The position numbers were made by a program, and so were the translations under genes. This document shows positions 53,379 to 60,982 of a stretch of DNA of 64,000 nucleotides, piece by piece. The stretch lies in assembly GCA_963830385.1 (NCBI GenBank), contig CAWHMD010000002.1:1178001-1242000 (forward strand), read 5' to 3'. The notes beneath the pieces were generated by a model. That model did no database searches, had not been told where the DNA came from, and saw nothing but the letters and a program-made list of their open reading frames with translations. Position 1 is the first letter of the stretch. Each line of letters starts with the position of its first letter. The DNA comes from Bog-532 sp963830385. GTDB taxonomy: Bacteria > Actinomycetota > Actinomycetes > Streptosporangiales > Streptosporangiaceae.

Positions 53379-54871
53379 GATCGCCCCGCGCGGCCACCAC
53401 AGCGACCTCCGCCGCCCGGGTCCCCGGCCCCGGCCGGATCCCCGGCCGGATCCGCCCGGCCCCTGGCCCGGTCCGCCGCTGGGTGCCCGGCCCGCTGGCC
53501 CACCCGGTGCACGGCCGGCGGCTCCGCCGCGGCCCAGCCCGGTGACGCTGGAGCGGCGGACCCGCGGCCCGACGCCTCCGCCGCGGCCCAGCCGGACGGC
53601 TGGGCCGGCGCCCGCCCGGGCCAGTCGTCGGCCGGGGCAGGTGGCGGTTTACCCGGGCCGTCCGCGGGCGGGGACTGCTGCTGGCGGCCCGGGCTCTCCC
53701 AGTCCTCGGTCGGCGGGTAAACCCGTTCGCCCACGCCGCTGACCGGGGTGGCACCGGGCTTCGGCCTCCGCGCGCTCGCGGGTCCGGCTGGACCGGGCTG
53801 CTCGGTGGTCTCCGGCACCTGAGCAGCCTCGTTCGCCGCCGACGCCGCGTCGAATGCGCCGGGGCGGGATATCTGGGTCGGCGTGCGGGGCGCCTGTCCC
53901 TGCGACCCGGCCGGCGGCCCGGACAGGACCGTCCGTGGTCCGGCCGATGGCTCCGGGCGCGCCGACGGCTGGCCGTGCAGGCCGAGCGCGGCCCGCAGCG
54001 CGGCCGCGAACGCCAGGCAGGCCGGATAGCGGTCGGCCGGGTTCTTGGCCAGCGCCCGGCGGATCACGTCGTCGACCGCGGGCGGCAGGTCCGGCCGCTG
54101 CTCGGACAGCGCCGGCGGCGGCGCCGACACCTGGGCCCACATGATGGCCAGGTCGTCCTCGCGCTCGAACGGCGGTGCACCGCTGAGCATCTCGAACGCG
54201 GTGCAGGCCAGCGCGTACAGGTCGGCCCGGCCGTCCACGGTTTGGCCCTCGACCTGTTCGGGGGCCACGTAGGCGGGAGTGCCGAGGAACTGCCCGGTCG
54301 ACGTCAGCCCGGTCACCATCGACGAGAAGCCAGTCGTCGACAGGGACCGCTTGCTCAGTCCGAAGTCGGCCAGGTACACGTGGTCCTGCTCGTCGCCCCC
54401 GGCGCTGGAGTCGAGCAGCATGTTGGCCGGCTTGATGTCGCGGTGCACCAGGCCGTTGAGGTGGGCGGCGTCGAGCGCGGACGCCACCTGGGTGATGATC
54501 CCGATGGCGCGCTCGGCGGGCAGCGGTCCCTCCCGGTGGACCAGCTGCCGGACGTCGCCACCCTGGACGTAGCGCATGGCGATGTAGAGCACGCCGTCGT
54601 CGCTCTGCCCGGCCGCGAAGATCGGGATGATGTTCGGATGGTCCACGCCCGCCGCGGCCCGCGATTCGCGGATGAACCGCTGGCGGAACGACTCGTCCAC
54701 GCCCAGCTGCGGTGACAGCAGCTTCAGGGCCACGTTCCGGCCGAGCTGGACGTCGCGGGCACGGTAGACGTACGCCATGCCGCCCCAGCCGATCTGCTCC
54801 TCGAGCCGGTAGCCGGCGATCTCGGAGCCGACCGTATAAGCCCCCGGACCTGGGTAGTCTCCCCCGGTCAC
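53162..54871 (-). CDS. Ser/Thr protein kinase (PknB-type), frameshifted before its TM segment
   Basis: 569 residues as read, from GTG 54871 (GGGGAG 5 nt upstream); ATG 54892 is the alternative. Kinase domain 20-280: glycine loop IGWGGMA, Lys50 in VALKLL, HRDIKPANMLLD, DFGLS, GTPAYVAPEQ and an Arg in the ALAKNPADRYPA region. A Pro/Ala linker follows. From about residue 450 (near 53520) the frame turns into Arg/Pro nonsense while the +1 neighbour frame becomes coherent. The direct copy GGCTGGGCCGCGGCGGAG occurs twice at the break, a likely slippage site. The intact protein would be about 905 residues. Confidence 0.8.
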   Translation of the reverse strand: MTGGDYPGPGAYTVGSEIAGYRLEEQIGWGGMAYVYRARDVQLGRNVALKLLSPQLGVDESFRQRFIRESRAAAGVDHPNIIPIFAAGQSDDGVLYIAMRYVQGGDVRQLVHREGPLPAERAIGIITQVASALDAAHLNGLVHRDIKPANMLLDSSAGGDEQDHVYLADFGLSKRSLSTTGFSSMVTGLTSTGQFLGTPAYVAPEQVEGQTVDGRADLYALACTAFEMLSGAPPFEREDDLAIMWAQVSAPPPALSEQRPDLPPAVDDVIRRALAKNPADRYPACLAFAAALRAALGLHGQPSARPEPSAGPRTVLSGPPAGSQGQAPRTPTQISRPGAFDAASAANEAAQVPETTEQPGPAGPASARRPKPGATPVSGVGERVYPPTEDWESPGRQQQSPPADGPGKPPPAPADDWPGRAPAQPSGWAAAEASGRGSAAPASPGWAAAEPPAVHRVGQRAGHPAADRARGRADPAGDPAGAGDPGGGGRCGGRAGRSWSGAPWWWDWGSARTPPCTAGTTTGSPPPGRRTTPPARPGPRGRRWPRSRRRPAGRRWPRRQRCRTCGPNR

Positions 54872-55414
54872 AGCACCTCCCCCCACCCGCATCGCGACCT
54901 GGCCGGCTCGGGTCGAGCCGCACCGAGAGCGTCAGGAAAGCGGGAGGTCTAGCCCCATTGACGTCGGATGCTACGCATTATTGACGCCACCCCACACGCC
55001 GGGCAAGCAACCAGGCCAGATGATGCCCGGACAGCAGCCGCATCGCGACTCCACCGCCGTCCACACAGGGCCCCCGCCGCTGTGAATTACACCCCTGTGA
55101 TTTACACACATGCTAATCCACAGCCTGTGGATAACCGCCCTCTAAGCTGGGCGAATACGCCCCCTATGTCCACATCCCCTGTGCAAAAGCCCGTCTCGTC
55201 CCCTACCCGCCGCCATGTCGCCTACCCCGATGGCCAAAACGTCCCAAATGGCCCGCCGCCGCGCGTCCGCCTCCCGCTTTTCCCACAGCCCGGCCGCACG
55301 TCACGTGCACACGGATACCCCGCATGGACAGCCACCGCGCAGCTGACGCGGCGCCGGGCGCGTCTCCCGGGTCATGATCCATTGCTCGGTTGCGTTTTCA
55401 GGGCGGTTTCAAGC
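54872..55414. other. Gene-free 543-bp stretch with DnaA-box-like and iteron-like sequences
   Basis: Lies between the kinase gene and the IS30 element, with no plausible gene. The middle is less G+C-rich than its surroundings. It holds DnaA-box-like 9-mers: CCGTCCACA (55057), TAATCCACA (55114), TTATCCACA on the minus strand (55134-55126, a perfect match to the E. coli consensus), ATGTCCACA (55166) and TTTCCCACA (55279). It also holds two direct copies of TGTGAATTACAC / TGTGATTTACAC (55081 and 55096). The two central boxes form an inverted repeat. Confidence 0.55.
55081..55134. repeat. Paired direct repeat plus inverted DnaA-box pair
   Basis: TGTGAATTACAC (55081-55092) and TGTGATTTACAC (55096-55107) are 15 bp apart start to start. 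ATCCACAG-C-CTGTGGAT (55116-55132) is a perfect 8-bp inverted repeat whose arms are DnaA boxes. The combination recalls plasmid-type origins but could also be a DnaA-titration or regulatory site. Confidence 0.5.
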
Positions 55415-56650
55415 GGTGGTTGCAACGGCTTGATCGTTTAGGGAGTCGTTGTGGTGCTGAAAACGGGTGCGCGGGGGTTGCCGCGGGCGGTGCGGGTGGA
55501 GTTCTGGGAGCTGGTCCGGGCGGGGGTGAGCTGGCGGGCTGCGGCGGCCCGGTGCGGGCTGCCGGTGCAGACGGCGGAGGTGTGGTTCCGCCAGGCTGGC
55601 GGGGTGAAAGCTAACGGGACCCGGCCGCTGGGCCGGCGGTATCTGGCGGCGGCCGAGCGGGAGGAGATCGCGCTCGGCGTGGCGGCGGGCCAGCCGCTGC
55701 GGGCCATCGCGCGGCAGCTGGGCCGGCCGGCCAGCACGATCTGCCGGGAGGTGGCCCGGAACCGGACCGCCAGGGGCCGGTACCGGGCCCTGGGCGCACA
55801 GGCCGCGGCGCAGTACCGGGCCCGGCGGCCGAAGACCGCGAAGCTGGCCGCGGATCCGGTGCTGCGTGAACGGGTGGAACACTGGCTGGATAAGCAGTGG
55901 TCGCCGCGGCAGATCAGCGCCCGGCTGGCGATCGAGTTCCCCGGCCAGCCGGAGATGCGGGTGTCGCACGAAACCATCTACCAGTCCATCTACGTGCAGG
56001 GCCGCGGTGCTTTGCGCCGCGAACTGGCGGCCAGCCTGCGGACGGGGCGGGCGCTGCGCCGGCCCCGCCGCCCGGCCGGGCGGCCCACCGGCGCCGGGCG
56101 GATCAAGGACATGATCATGATCAGCGAACGGCCCCCCGAGGCCGCCGACCGGGCCGTGCCCGGCCACTGGGAAGGGGACCTGATCCTGGGCAAGGGCGGC
56201 ACGTCGGCGATCGGGACCCTGGTCGAGCGGAGCACCCGGTTCTGCCTGCTGCTTTATCTGCCCCGCGGCCGCCACGACGCCGTCACCGTCGCCGCGGCGA
56301 TGACCGAAACGATGCTCGAGCTGCCCGCTCACCTGCGTAAATCCCTGACCTGGGACCAGGGCAAGGAAATGGCCCGGCACGCCCAGATCACCCTGGCCAC
56401 CGGCCTGGACATTTACTTCTGCGACCCGCACAGCCCCTGGCAGCGGGGCAGCAACGAAAACACCAACGGGCTGCTGCGCCAGTACTTCCCCAAAGGCACC
56501 ATCTTGTCCGGTCACTCCCGGCACCACCTCGCCGAGATCGCCGCCAGGCTCAACGGCCGCCCCCGCCAGACCCTCAGCTGGCGCACCCCCGCCGAAGCCC
56601 TCAACGAGCTACTGTCAAACCCGTCAGATGCCAGTGGTGTTGCAACCACC
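55415..56650 (+). mobile_element. IS30-family insertion sequence
   Basis: A single transposase gene is flanked by perfect 12-bp inverted ends: GGTGGTTGCAAC (55415-55426) and GTTGCAACCACC (56639-56650). The right end lies inside the last codons of the transposase. Total about 1.24 kb, usual for IS30. Both ends and the gene look intact, so it may still be active. The target duplication (2-3 bp) could not be fixed from one copy. Confidence 0.8.
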
Positions 56651-56656
56651 CCCTGA
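55451..56656 (+). CDS. IS30-family transposase
   Basis: 401 residues from GTG 55451, with GGGAG 5 nt upstream. The N-terminal HTH part (GLPRAVRVEFWELVRAGVSWRAAAARCGL) and a second HTH (LRAIARQLGRPASTICREVARN) are typical of IS30. WSPRQISARL and MRVSHETIYQSIYVQGRGALRREL follow. The DDE catalytic core shows Asp in PGHWEGDLILG, Asp in LTWDQGKEM and Glu in WQRGSNENTNGLLRQYFPKGT. Complete. Confidence 0.93.
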   Translation: MVLKTGARGLPRAVRVEFWELVRAGVSWRAAAARCGLPVQTAEVWFRQAGGVKANGTRPLGRRYLAAAEREEIALGVAAGQPLRAIARQLGRPASTICREVARNRTARGRYRALGAQAAAQYRARRPKTAKLAADPVLRERVEHWLDKQWSPRQISARLAIEFPGQPEMRVSHETIYQSIYVQGRGALRRELAASLRTGRALRRPRRPAGRPTGAGRIKDMIMISERPPEAADRAVPGHWEGDLILGKGGTSAIGTLVERSTRFCLLLYLPRGRHDAVTVAAAMTETMLELPAHLRKSLTWDQGKEMARHAQITLATGLDIYFCDPHSPWQRGSNENTNGLLRQYFPKGTILSGHSRHHLAEIAARLNGRPRQTLSWRTPAEALNELLSNPSDASGVATTP

Positions 56657-57152
56657 CCCCGCCCAGTGAATAGCGCTGACAACGTAACCCGGCGATTGAT
56701 CTTGAAACTCCCGTGACTGGAGCCTCGGGTGAGGCACGCCACGTGCACACTCCTGGCCAGCCTGGTCCCATCCCGTCGCCGTCGTCCCGCCAGCCGGAAA
56801 GCGGGCCGGACGGGACAGGTCAAGCCGCCCGGGTTTGGCGGCTTGAGGCGGCACGGCCGGTCTGCCCGGCTGAGCGGCGGGCGACCGCGGACCGGGCGGG
56901 GGGGCCAGGCCAAGAGGTCTTCCCTCCATCCCGGAGCCCGAAGTACCCCCGCCGGAGGCACCACCCTCCCCCACGTATCACTCCAGACACTCGGGCATCA
57001 GGAGGGACAGGTACTTGCGCCGTATTGCAGTAAATACGCCGCTACTGCTCACCAGCCGCTTGGCCGTAGCCCTTGGTTTTAGGGTGCGTACGCTGCGTCA
57101 GGCTACCCAGGGCCAACTACCGTAAGGCCGTAGACGCTGCGATAATGCCTGG
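56651..57152. other. 502-bp gene-free stretch between the IS30 end and parA
   Basis: No convincing gene. It contains a small hairpin GCCTC-GGGT-GAGGC (56722-56735) and, 110 bp before the ParA-type gene, a 26-bp imperfect palindrome listed separately. G+C is high up to ~56950 and then lower. Confidence 0.4.
57018..57043. promoter_or_regulatory. 26-bp imperfect palindrome upstream of the ParA-type gene
   Basis: GCG-C-CGTATT-GCAGTA-AATACG-C-CGC: nine paired bases per arm with one C/C mismatch. It lies 110 bp before the start codon at 57153, a place suited to autoregulation or a partition site. It does not resemble the chromosomal parS (TGTTTCACGTGAAACA). Confidence 0.4.
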
Positions 57153-57824
57153 ATGACTGGTCTTAGCCTCGCCTTGGCGAACCTCAAGCCAGGCACCGGC
57201 AAGACCACTTCGGCGGTGTGGCTGGCACACGTGTTCGCTCTTGCCGGGAACCGCGTGCTGCTGGTCGATGCGGACCCGTCCGGCAGCGCGCTGGAATGGT
57301 CTGATCTCGCGGCGATGGACCCGGCGGTCGATCCGCGGGCGTCGTTCCCCTTCCGGATCGTGGCGCTGCCGTCCCGCGAGCTGCACCGGCGGGTGCCGGA
57401 GATCGCCCAGGACGACGACGTGGTGATCATCGACACCCCGCAGATCGAGGACCACGCCGGAATCGCCCGGTCGGCGCTGCGCTACGCGGACGAGGTCGTG
57501 ATCCCCTGCGCGCCCAGCCCGATCGAGATCAACCGCACGTCGCCGGTCCGCGAGGAGATCGACGAGATCGCTTCGGTGCGGGCCGCCCCCGGGCGGGCGG
57601 CCATCCTGCTCAACCGCTGCGTCGCCCGGGCCCATTCGACCGGCGACGCCCGCGAGGCGTTGCAGGAGCTGGGCTACGACGTGCTGGAGACGGCGGTGCC
57701 GCGGCTGGAGCTGTACGCGCAGAGCTTCGGGCTGCCGATCAAGATCTCCGACCGCGACGTGTGGCGCCGGGTGGCGCGGGAGCTGACCGACCGCTGCGCC
57801 CCGCTCTGCTCGGTGCGGTCATGA
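57153..57824 (+). CDS. ParA/MinD-family ATPase (small ParA)
   Basis: 223 residues from ATG 57153. The deviant Walker A reads KPGTGKTT at 12-19 (Lys12 signature kept, but Pro replaces the usual first Gly of KGGxGKT). Walker A' is VLLVDADPSGSALEW and Walker B is DVVIIDTPQ. The length is that of plasmid-type class Ib ParA, lacking the N-terminal HTH of class Ia and shorter than chromosomal ParA (about 300). It is coupled by ATGA to a small basic partner, the usual two-gene partition layout. A short distance to the IS30 element and DnaA boxes suggests descent from a plasmid or integrative element. Confidence 0.86.
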   Translation: MTGLSLALANLKPGTGKTTSAVWLAHVFALAGNRVLLVDADPSGSALEWSDLAAMDPAVDPRASFPFRIVALPSRELHRRVPEIAQDDDVVIIDTPQIEDHAGIARSALRYADEVVIPCAPSPIEINRTSPVREEIDEIASVRAAPGRAAILLNRCVARAHSTGDAREALQELGYDVLETAVPRLELYAQSFGLPIKISDRDVWRRVARELTDRCAPLCSVRS

Positions 57825-58114
57825 CCAAGGCCCGCGAGCAGCGCAAGGCGCAGATGGCGGCGGCCGCCGCGCGGCGGACCGAACCGGACGCCCAGCCCGC
57901 GGGCCGGACCGCGATCCGGTCCAAGCCGGTTCGCATCACCCTCGACCTCAGCCCCGAGCTGTACCGGCAGCTGACCCGCTGGGCGGACGAGGCCGCGGTC
58001 GAACTCGACGTGCCCCGGGTGGCGCTGGCCGACGCGGTGCGGGCGATGATCCGGGTGGCCGACGAAGACCCCGGCCCGGTGCTGGACCAGCTCCGCCGCG
58101 ACCGCGAGAAGTAA
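57821..58114 (+). CDS. Small basic partner of ParA (ribbon-helix-helix-like)
   Basis: 97 residues from ATG 57821, overlapping the parA stop by 4 bp. A strongly basic N-terminus (TKAREQRKAQMAAAAARRTEP) is followed by RSKPVRITLDLSPELYRQLTRWADEAAVELDVPRVALADAVRAMIRVA. The strand VRITLDL plus two helices fits the ribbon-helix-helix fold of ParG/omega-type centromere-binding proteins, which often carry a flexible basic N-terminal tail that contacts ParA. The assignment is structural inference from pattern and context. Confidence 0.75.
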   Translation: MTKAREQRKAQMAAAAARRTEPDAQPAGRTAIRSKPVRITLDLSPELYRQLTRWADEAAVELDVPRVALADAVRAMIRVADEDPGPVLDQLRRDREK

Positions 58115-58163
58115 CGCCGTCAGCAAACACCGCCAGCGGCGAGCCCGGCCGGGCCGAATACGC

Positions 58164-58182
58164 CCCGGCTGACGCAGCCGGG
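58164..58182. terminator. 8-bp-stem terminator between convergent genes
   Basis: CCCGGCTG-ACG-CAGCCGGG lies between the stops of the ParA-partner gene (58114, plus) and the crotonase gene (58192, minus). An additional palindrome GCCCGGCCGGGC is at 58143-58154. No T-tract. Confidence 0.6.
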
Positions 58183-58191
58183 AGCGGGCGG

Positions 58192-58980
58192 TCAGTCGCC
58201 TTCGAAAACGGGATCTTCGCGCTGGGCGGCGGCGTCCACCCCGCGACGGAAATCGCGGGTGCCGAACAGCTCGCGCTGGCGCTCGGCCTCGACCGGGTGC
58301 GCGGCCCGGACCTCCTCGACCAGGGCCGCCCGCATGGTGCGCCGGATCCGCTGCACGGCCAGCGGCGCGGCCGAGGCGATCTCGGCCGCCAGCGCCTGCG
58401 CGCCGGCTCGCAGCGCTCCCGGCTCAGCCAGCCGGTCGAACAGCCCGGCGGCCAGCGCGTCGGGACCCTTTATCCGGCGACCGGTGTAGAGGAGTTCGAG
58501 AGCCGTCTGCTGACCGGTGACCCGGGGCAGCGTGGCCGAGATGCCGAAGCCCTGGTGGATGCCGAGCCGGGCGAAGTTGAACGCGAACCACGAGTCCGGC
58601 TCGCCGACCCGGAAGTCGGCGCTGAGCGCGAGCCCCGCTCCCCCGCCGACCGCGCCGCCCTGGACCGCCGCCACCACCGGCTTGGATAGCGAGAACAGGA
58701 TCAGCGAGCGCGCGTACAGCGCCTCGGCGTCGACCGGGTCGGCGTCGTGGTCCGCGTCCCCGGTCGGCGCGCCGAACTTCGCCCCGGCGCAGAAGTGCCG
58801 TCCCTGCGAGCAGAGCACGATGGCGCGGCAGTCCGGCTCGCCCTCCAGGTACTCGTACGCCGAGGCCAGCGCCTCGATCAGGGCCACGTCGAAGTAGTTG
58901 GCCGGCGGCCGCTGGATCTCCACCGTCGCCACGTGCTCCGACAGCGTCACCGCCAGGTCCGCGAACCGCGTATCAGCCAT
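58192..58980 (-). CDS. Enoyl-CoA hydratase/isomerase family protein
   Basis: 262 residues from ATG 58980 (GTG 58983 directly before it is possible). Crotonase fold: oxyanion-hole segments CSQGRHFCAGAKFG and VQGGAVGGGAGLALSADFRVGEPDSWFAFNFARLGIHQGFGISATLPRVTG. The position of the second catalytic Glu of hydratases is occupied by Gly/Ile, so hydratase chemistry is not certain. It is 32 bp after the flavin monooxygenase on the same strand and probably co-transcribed. Convergent with the ParA pair. Confidence 0.82.
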   Translation of the reverse strand: MADTRFADLAVTLSEHVATVEIQRPPANYFDVALIEALASAYEYLEGEPDCRAIVLCSQGRHFCAGAKFGAPTGDADHDADPVDAEALYARSLILFSLSKPVVAAVQGGAVGGGAGLALSADFRVGEPDSWFAFNFARLGIHQGFGISATLPRVTGQQTALELLYTGRRIKGPDALAAGLFDRLAEPGALRAGAQALAAEIASAAPLAVQRIRRTMRAALVEEVRAAHPVEAERQRELFGTRDFRRGVDAAAQREDPVFEGD

Positions 58981-59012
58981 CACCCACTCATATCAGGGGC
59001 GCGGCCCGGCCC

Positions 59013-60842
59013 TCAGCCCAGGTGGTGCACCTCCGGCAGCGCGTAGACCGGGGTGTCCAGGCCGGCCTCGCGGGCCTTGAGCTGAAGAGCCAGGAACAGC
59101 GAGTAGAACCGCGACTGGGCCAGGTTGCCGCCGGTGAACCAGAGCGCCGGCTGCCGGGTCGGCTTCCACATGTTCCGCTCCTCGCCCTCCCACGGGCCGG
59201 GGTCCTTGGCGGTGTCCGAGCCCAGGCCCCAGCACTTGCCGACCGTGTCCGCGACCTCCTGGGAGATCAGCTCGGCCGCCCAGCCGTTCATGGACTGGTA
59301 GCCGGTGGCGTACACGACCAGGTCGGCAGGCAGCTCGGTGCCGTCTTCGAGCACCACGGCGTCCTCGGTGAGGTGGTCGACCTGGCCCTTGGCCAGCTTG
59401 ACCTGGCCGTTGGCGACCAGGTCGGCCGCGCCGACGTCGATGTAATAACCGGAGCCGCGGCGCAGGTACTTCATGAACAGGCCGGAGCCGTCCTCGCCCC
59501 AGTCGTGGTCGAACCCGGCCTTCTCCAGCCGCTCGTAGAAGTCCCGGTCCCGCTCGGCCATCGCCTCGTAGAGCGGGATCTGGAACACGTGCATGATCCG
59601 GTACGGGATCGACGCGAAGATCAGGTCGGCCTTCTCGGTGCTGACCCCGCTGGCCACCGCCTCCTCGGAGTACAGCGCGGCCAGGCCGATCTCCATCAGC
59701 GCGTCCGAGCGCGCGATGTGGGTCGGGGACCGCTGCACCATCGTCACGTCCGCGCCGGCCTCCCAGAGCGCGCCGCAGATGTCGAAGGCCGAGTTGTTGG
59801 AGCCGATGACCACGCAGGTCTTGCCCTTGTAGGCGTCCGGGCCCGGGTGGACCGACGAGTGGTGCTGGTCGCCGCGGAAGACGTCCATCCCCGGGAACTC
59901 CGGCACGTTGGGCCGCCCGGACATGCCGGTGGCCAGGATCAGCTGCTTGGGCCGGAGCACCACCGGCTGCCCGTCGCGCTCGACGGTGACCGTCCACTCC
60001 CCGGTCTGCTCGCTGTAGGCGGCGCTCTTGGCCTCGGTGTTCGGCCAGTAGTTGAGCTCCATGACCCGGGTGTAGGACTCGAGCCAGTCCGCGATCTTGT
60101 CCTTGGGCGAGAAGATCGGCCAGTTGTCCGGGAACTTCAGGTACGGCATGTGGTCGTACCAGACCGGGTCGTGCAGGCACAGGCTCTTGTAGCGGCTGCG
60201 CCACTGGTCGCCGGGGCGGCCGCGCTTGTCGATGACGATCGTGGGGACGTTCAGCTGTCGCAGCCGGGCGGCCAGCCCGATGCCCGCCTGGCCGCCGCCG
60301 ACGATCAGCGCGTACGGCTGCTCGGTGAAGCCCAGCTCGGTGGCCTCCCGTTCGCGGTCCTCGAGCCAGCTGGTGCGGTCCCGGTTGGCTCCGTGGAAGG
60401 TGCCCTTGGGCAGGCTCAGCCCGTGCGACTCCTCGTGGCCGGTCAGCTCGTACAGCGTGGTGAGCAGGGTCCAGGCCTGCGGCGCCTGCCCATCCTGCCC
60501 GGCGCGCAGCCGCAGGTGCCCGCGGCCGCGGCCGACCGACGTCTCGAACTCGATCCAGGCCTCGACCACCCCGCCGGCGTCGGTCGGCTGCTCTCCGTCG
60601 GTGATCTTCCAGCCGGTGGGCCGCACCCGGTCCAGGTTCGCCGTCAGCATCGCGGCCACCTCGGCCCGGCCCTCGAACGTGCGGATGTTCCAGGTGAACG
60701 CGATCAGGTCCCGCCAGAAGCAGTCCTCGGTGAACAGGCCGGCCGCGGCCGCCGCGTCACCAGCGGCCAGCGCCTGATCCAACTGGGTCAGCCAGGTCTC
60801 GACGGCCGTGGTGGCTTCGGTGGGTGGCGTCGTGGTCGTCAT
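59013..60842 (-). CDS. Flavin-containing monooxygenase with N-terminal NTF2/SnoaL-like domain
   Basis: 609 residues from ATG 60842, with GGGAG 8 nt upstream. Residues ~12-145 form an NTF2-like domain (TWLTQLDQALAAGDAAAAAGLFTEDCFWRDLIAFTWNIRTFEG). From ~175 the FMO part has FAD motif GGGQAGIGLAARL, DQWRSRYKSLCLHDPVWYDHMPYLKFPDNWP, NADPH motif GSNNSAFDICGALWEAG and the ATGYQSMNG motif. This fusion class is often annotated as a flavoprotein involved in K+ transport, but the motifs indicate NADPH oxygenase. Divergent from the acyl-CoA ligase gene and upstream of a crotonase; the three may serve one lipid or aromatic degradation route. Confidence 0.86.
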   Translation of the reverse strand: MTTTTPPTEATTAVETWLTQLDQALAAGDAAAAAGLFTEDCFWRDLIAFTWNIRTFEGRAEVAAMLTANLDRVRPTGWKITDGEQPTDAGGVVEAWIEFETSVGRGRGHLRLRAGQDGQAPQAWTLLTTLYELTGHEESHGLSLPKGTFHGANRDRTSWLEDREREATELGFTEQPYALIVGGGQAGIGLAARLRQLNVPTIVIDKRGRPGDQWRSRYKSLCLHDPVWYDHMPYLKFPDNWPIFSPKDKIADWLESYTRVMELNYWPNTEAKSAAYSEQTGEWTVTVERDGQPVVLRPKQLILATGMSGRPNVPEFPGMDVFRGDQHHSSVHPGPDAYKGKTCVVIGSNNSAFDICGALWEAGADVTMVQRSPTHIARSDALMEIGLAALYSEEAVASGVSTEKADLIFASIPYRIMHVFQIPLYEAMAERDRDFYERLEKAGFDHDWGEDGSGLFMKYLRRGSGYYIDVGAADLVANGQVKLAKGQVDHLTEDAVVLEDGTELPADLVVYATGYQSMNGWAAELISQEVADTVGKCWGLGSDTAKDPGPWEGEERNMWKPTRQPALWFTGGNLAQSRFYSLFLALQLKAREAGLDTPVYALPEVHHLG

Positions 60843-60982
60843 CGGCCAGCTCCCGTCGTCGCTGCAGGGTCCTGCGGGTCGTGCGGGGTCCTGCTCGGTC
60901 AGCTCACTGGACCAGCCTCGCTCCGTTGCCGCGCGACGTCCACCCTCGTAGGCTCGCGACGTCGGCGACTGAGGGGTGCGCG

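Noticed and set aside
55057..55287. Chromosomal oriC
   Set aside because: dnaA, dnaN, rpmH and related markers are missing, and actinobacterial oriC normally has many more boxes; kept only as a DnaA-box cluster.
54968..55441. 157-codon frame over the DnaA-box region
   Set aside because: Pro/Arg-rich with no ribosome site; the repeats and boxes cut across it without codon structure.
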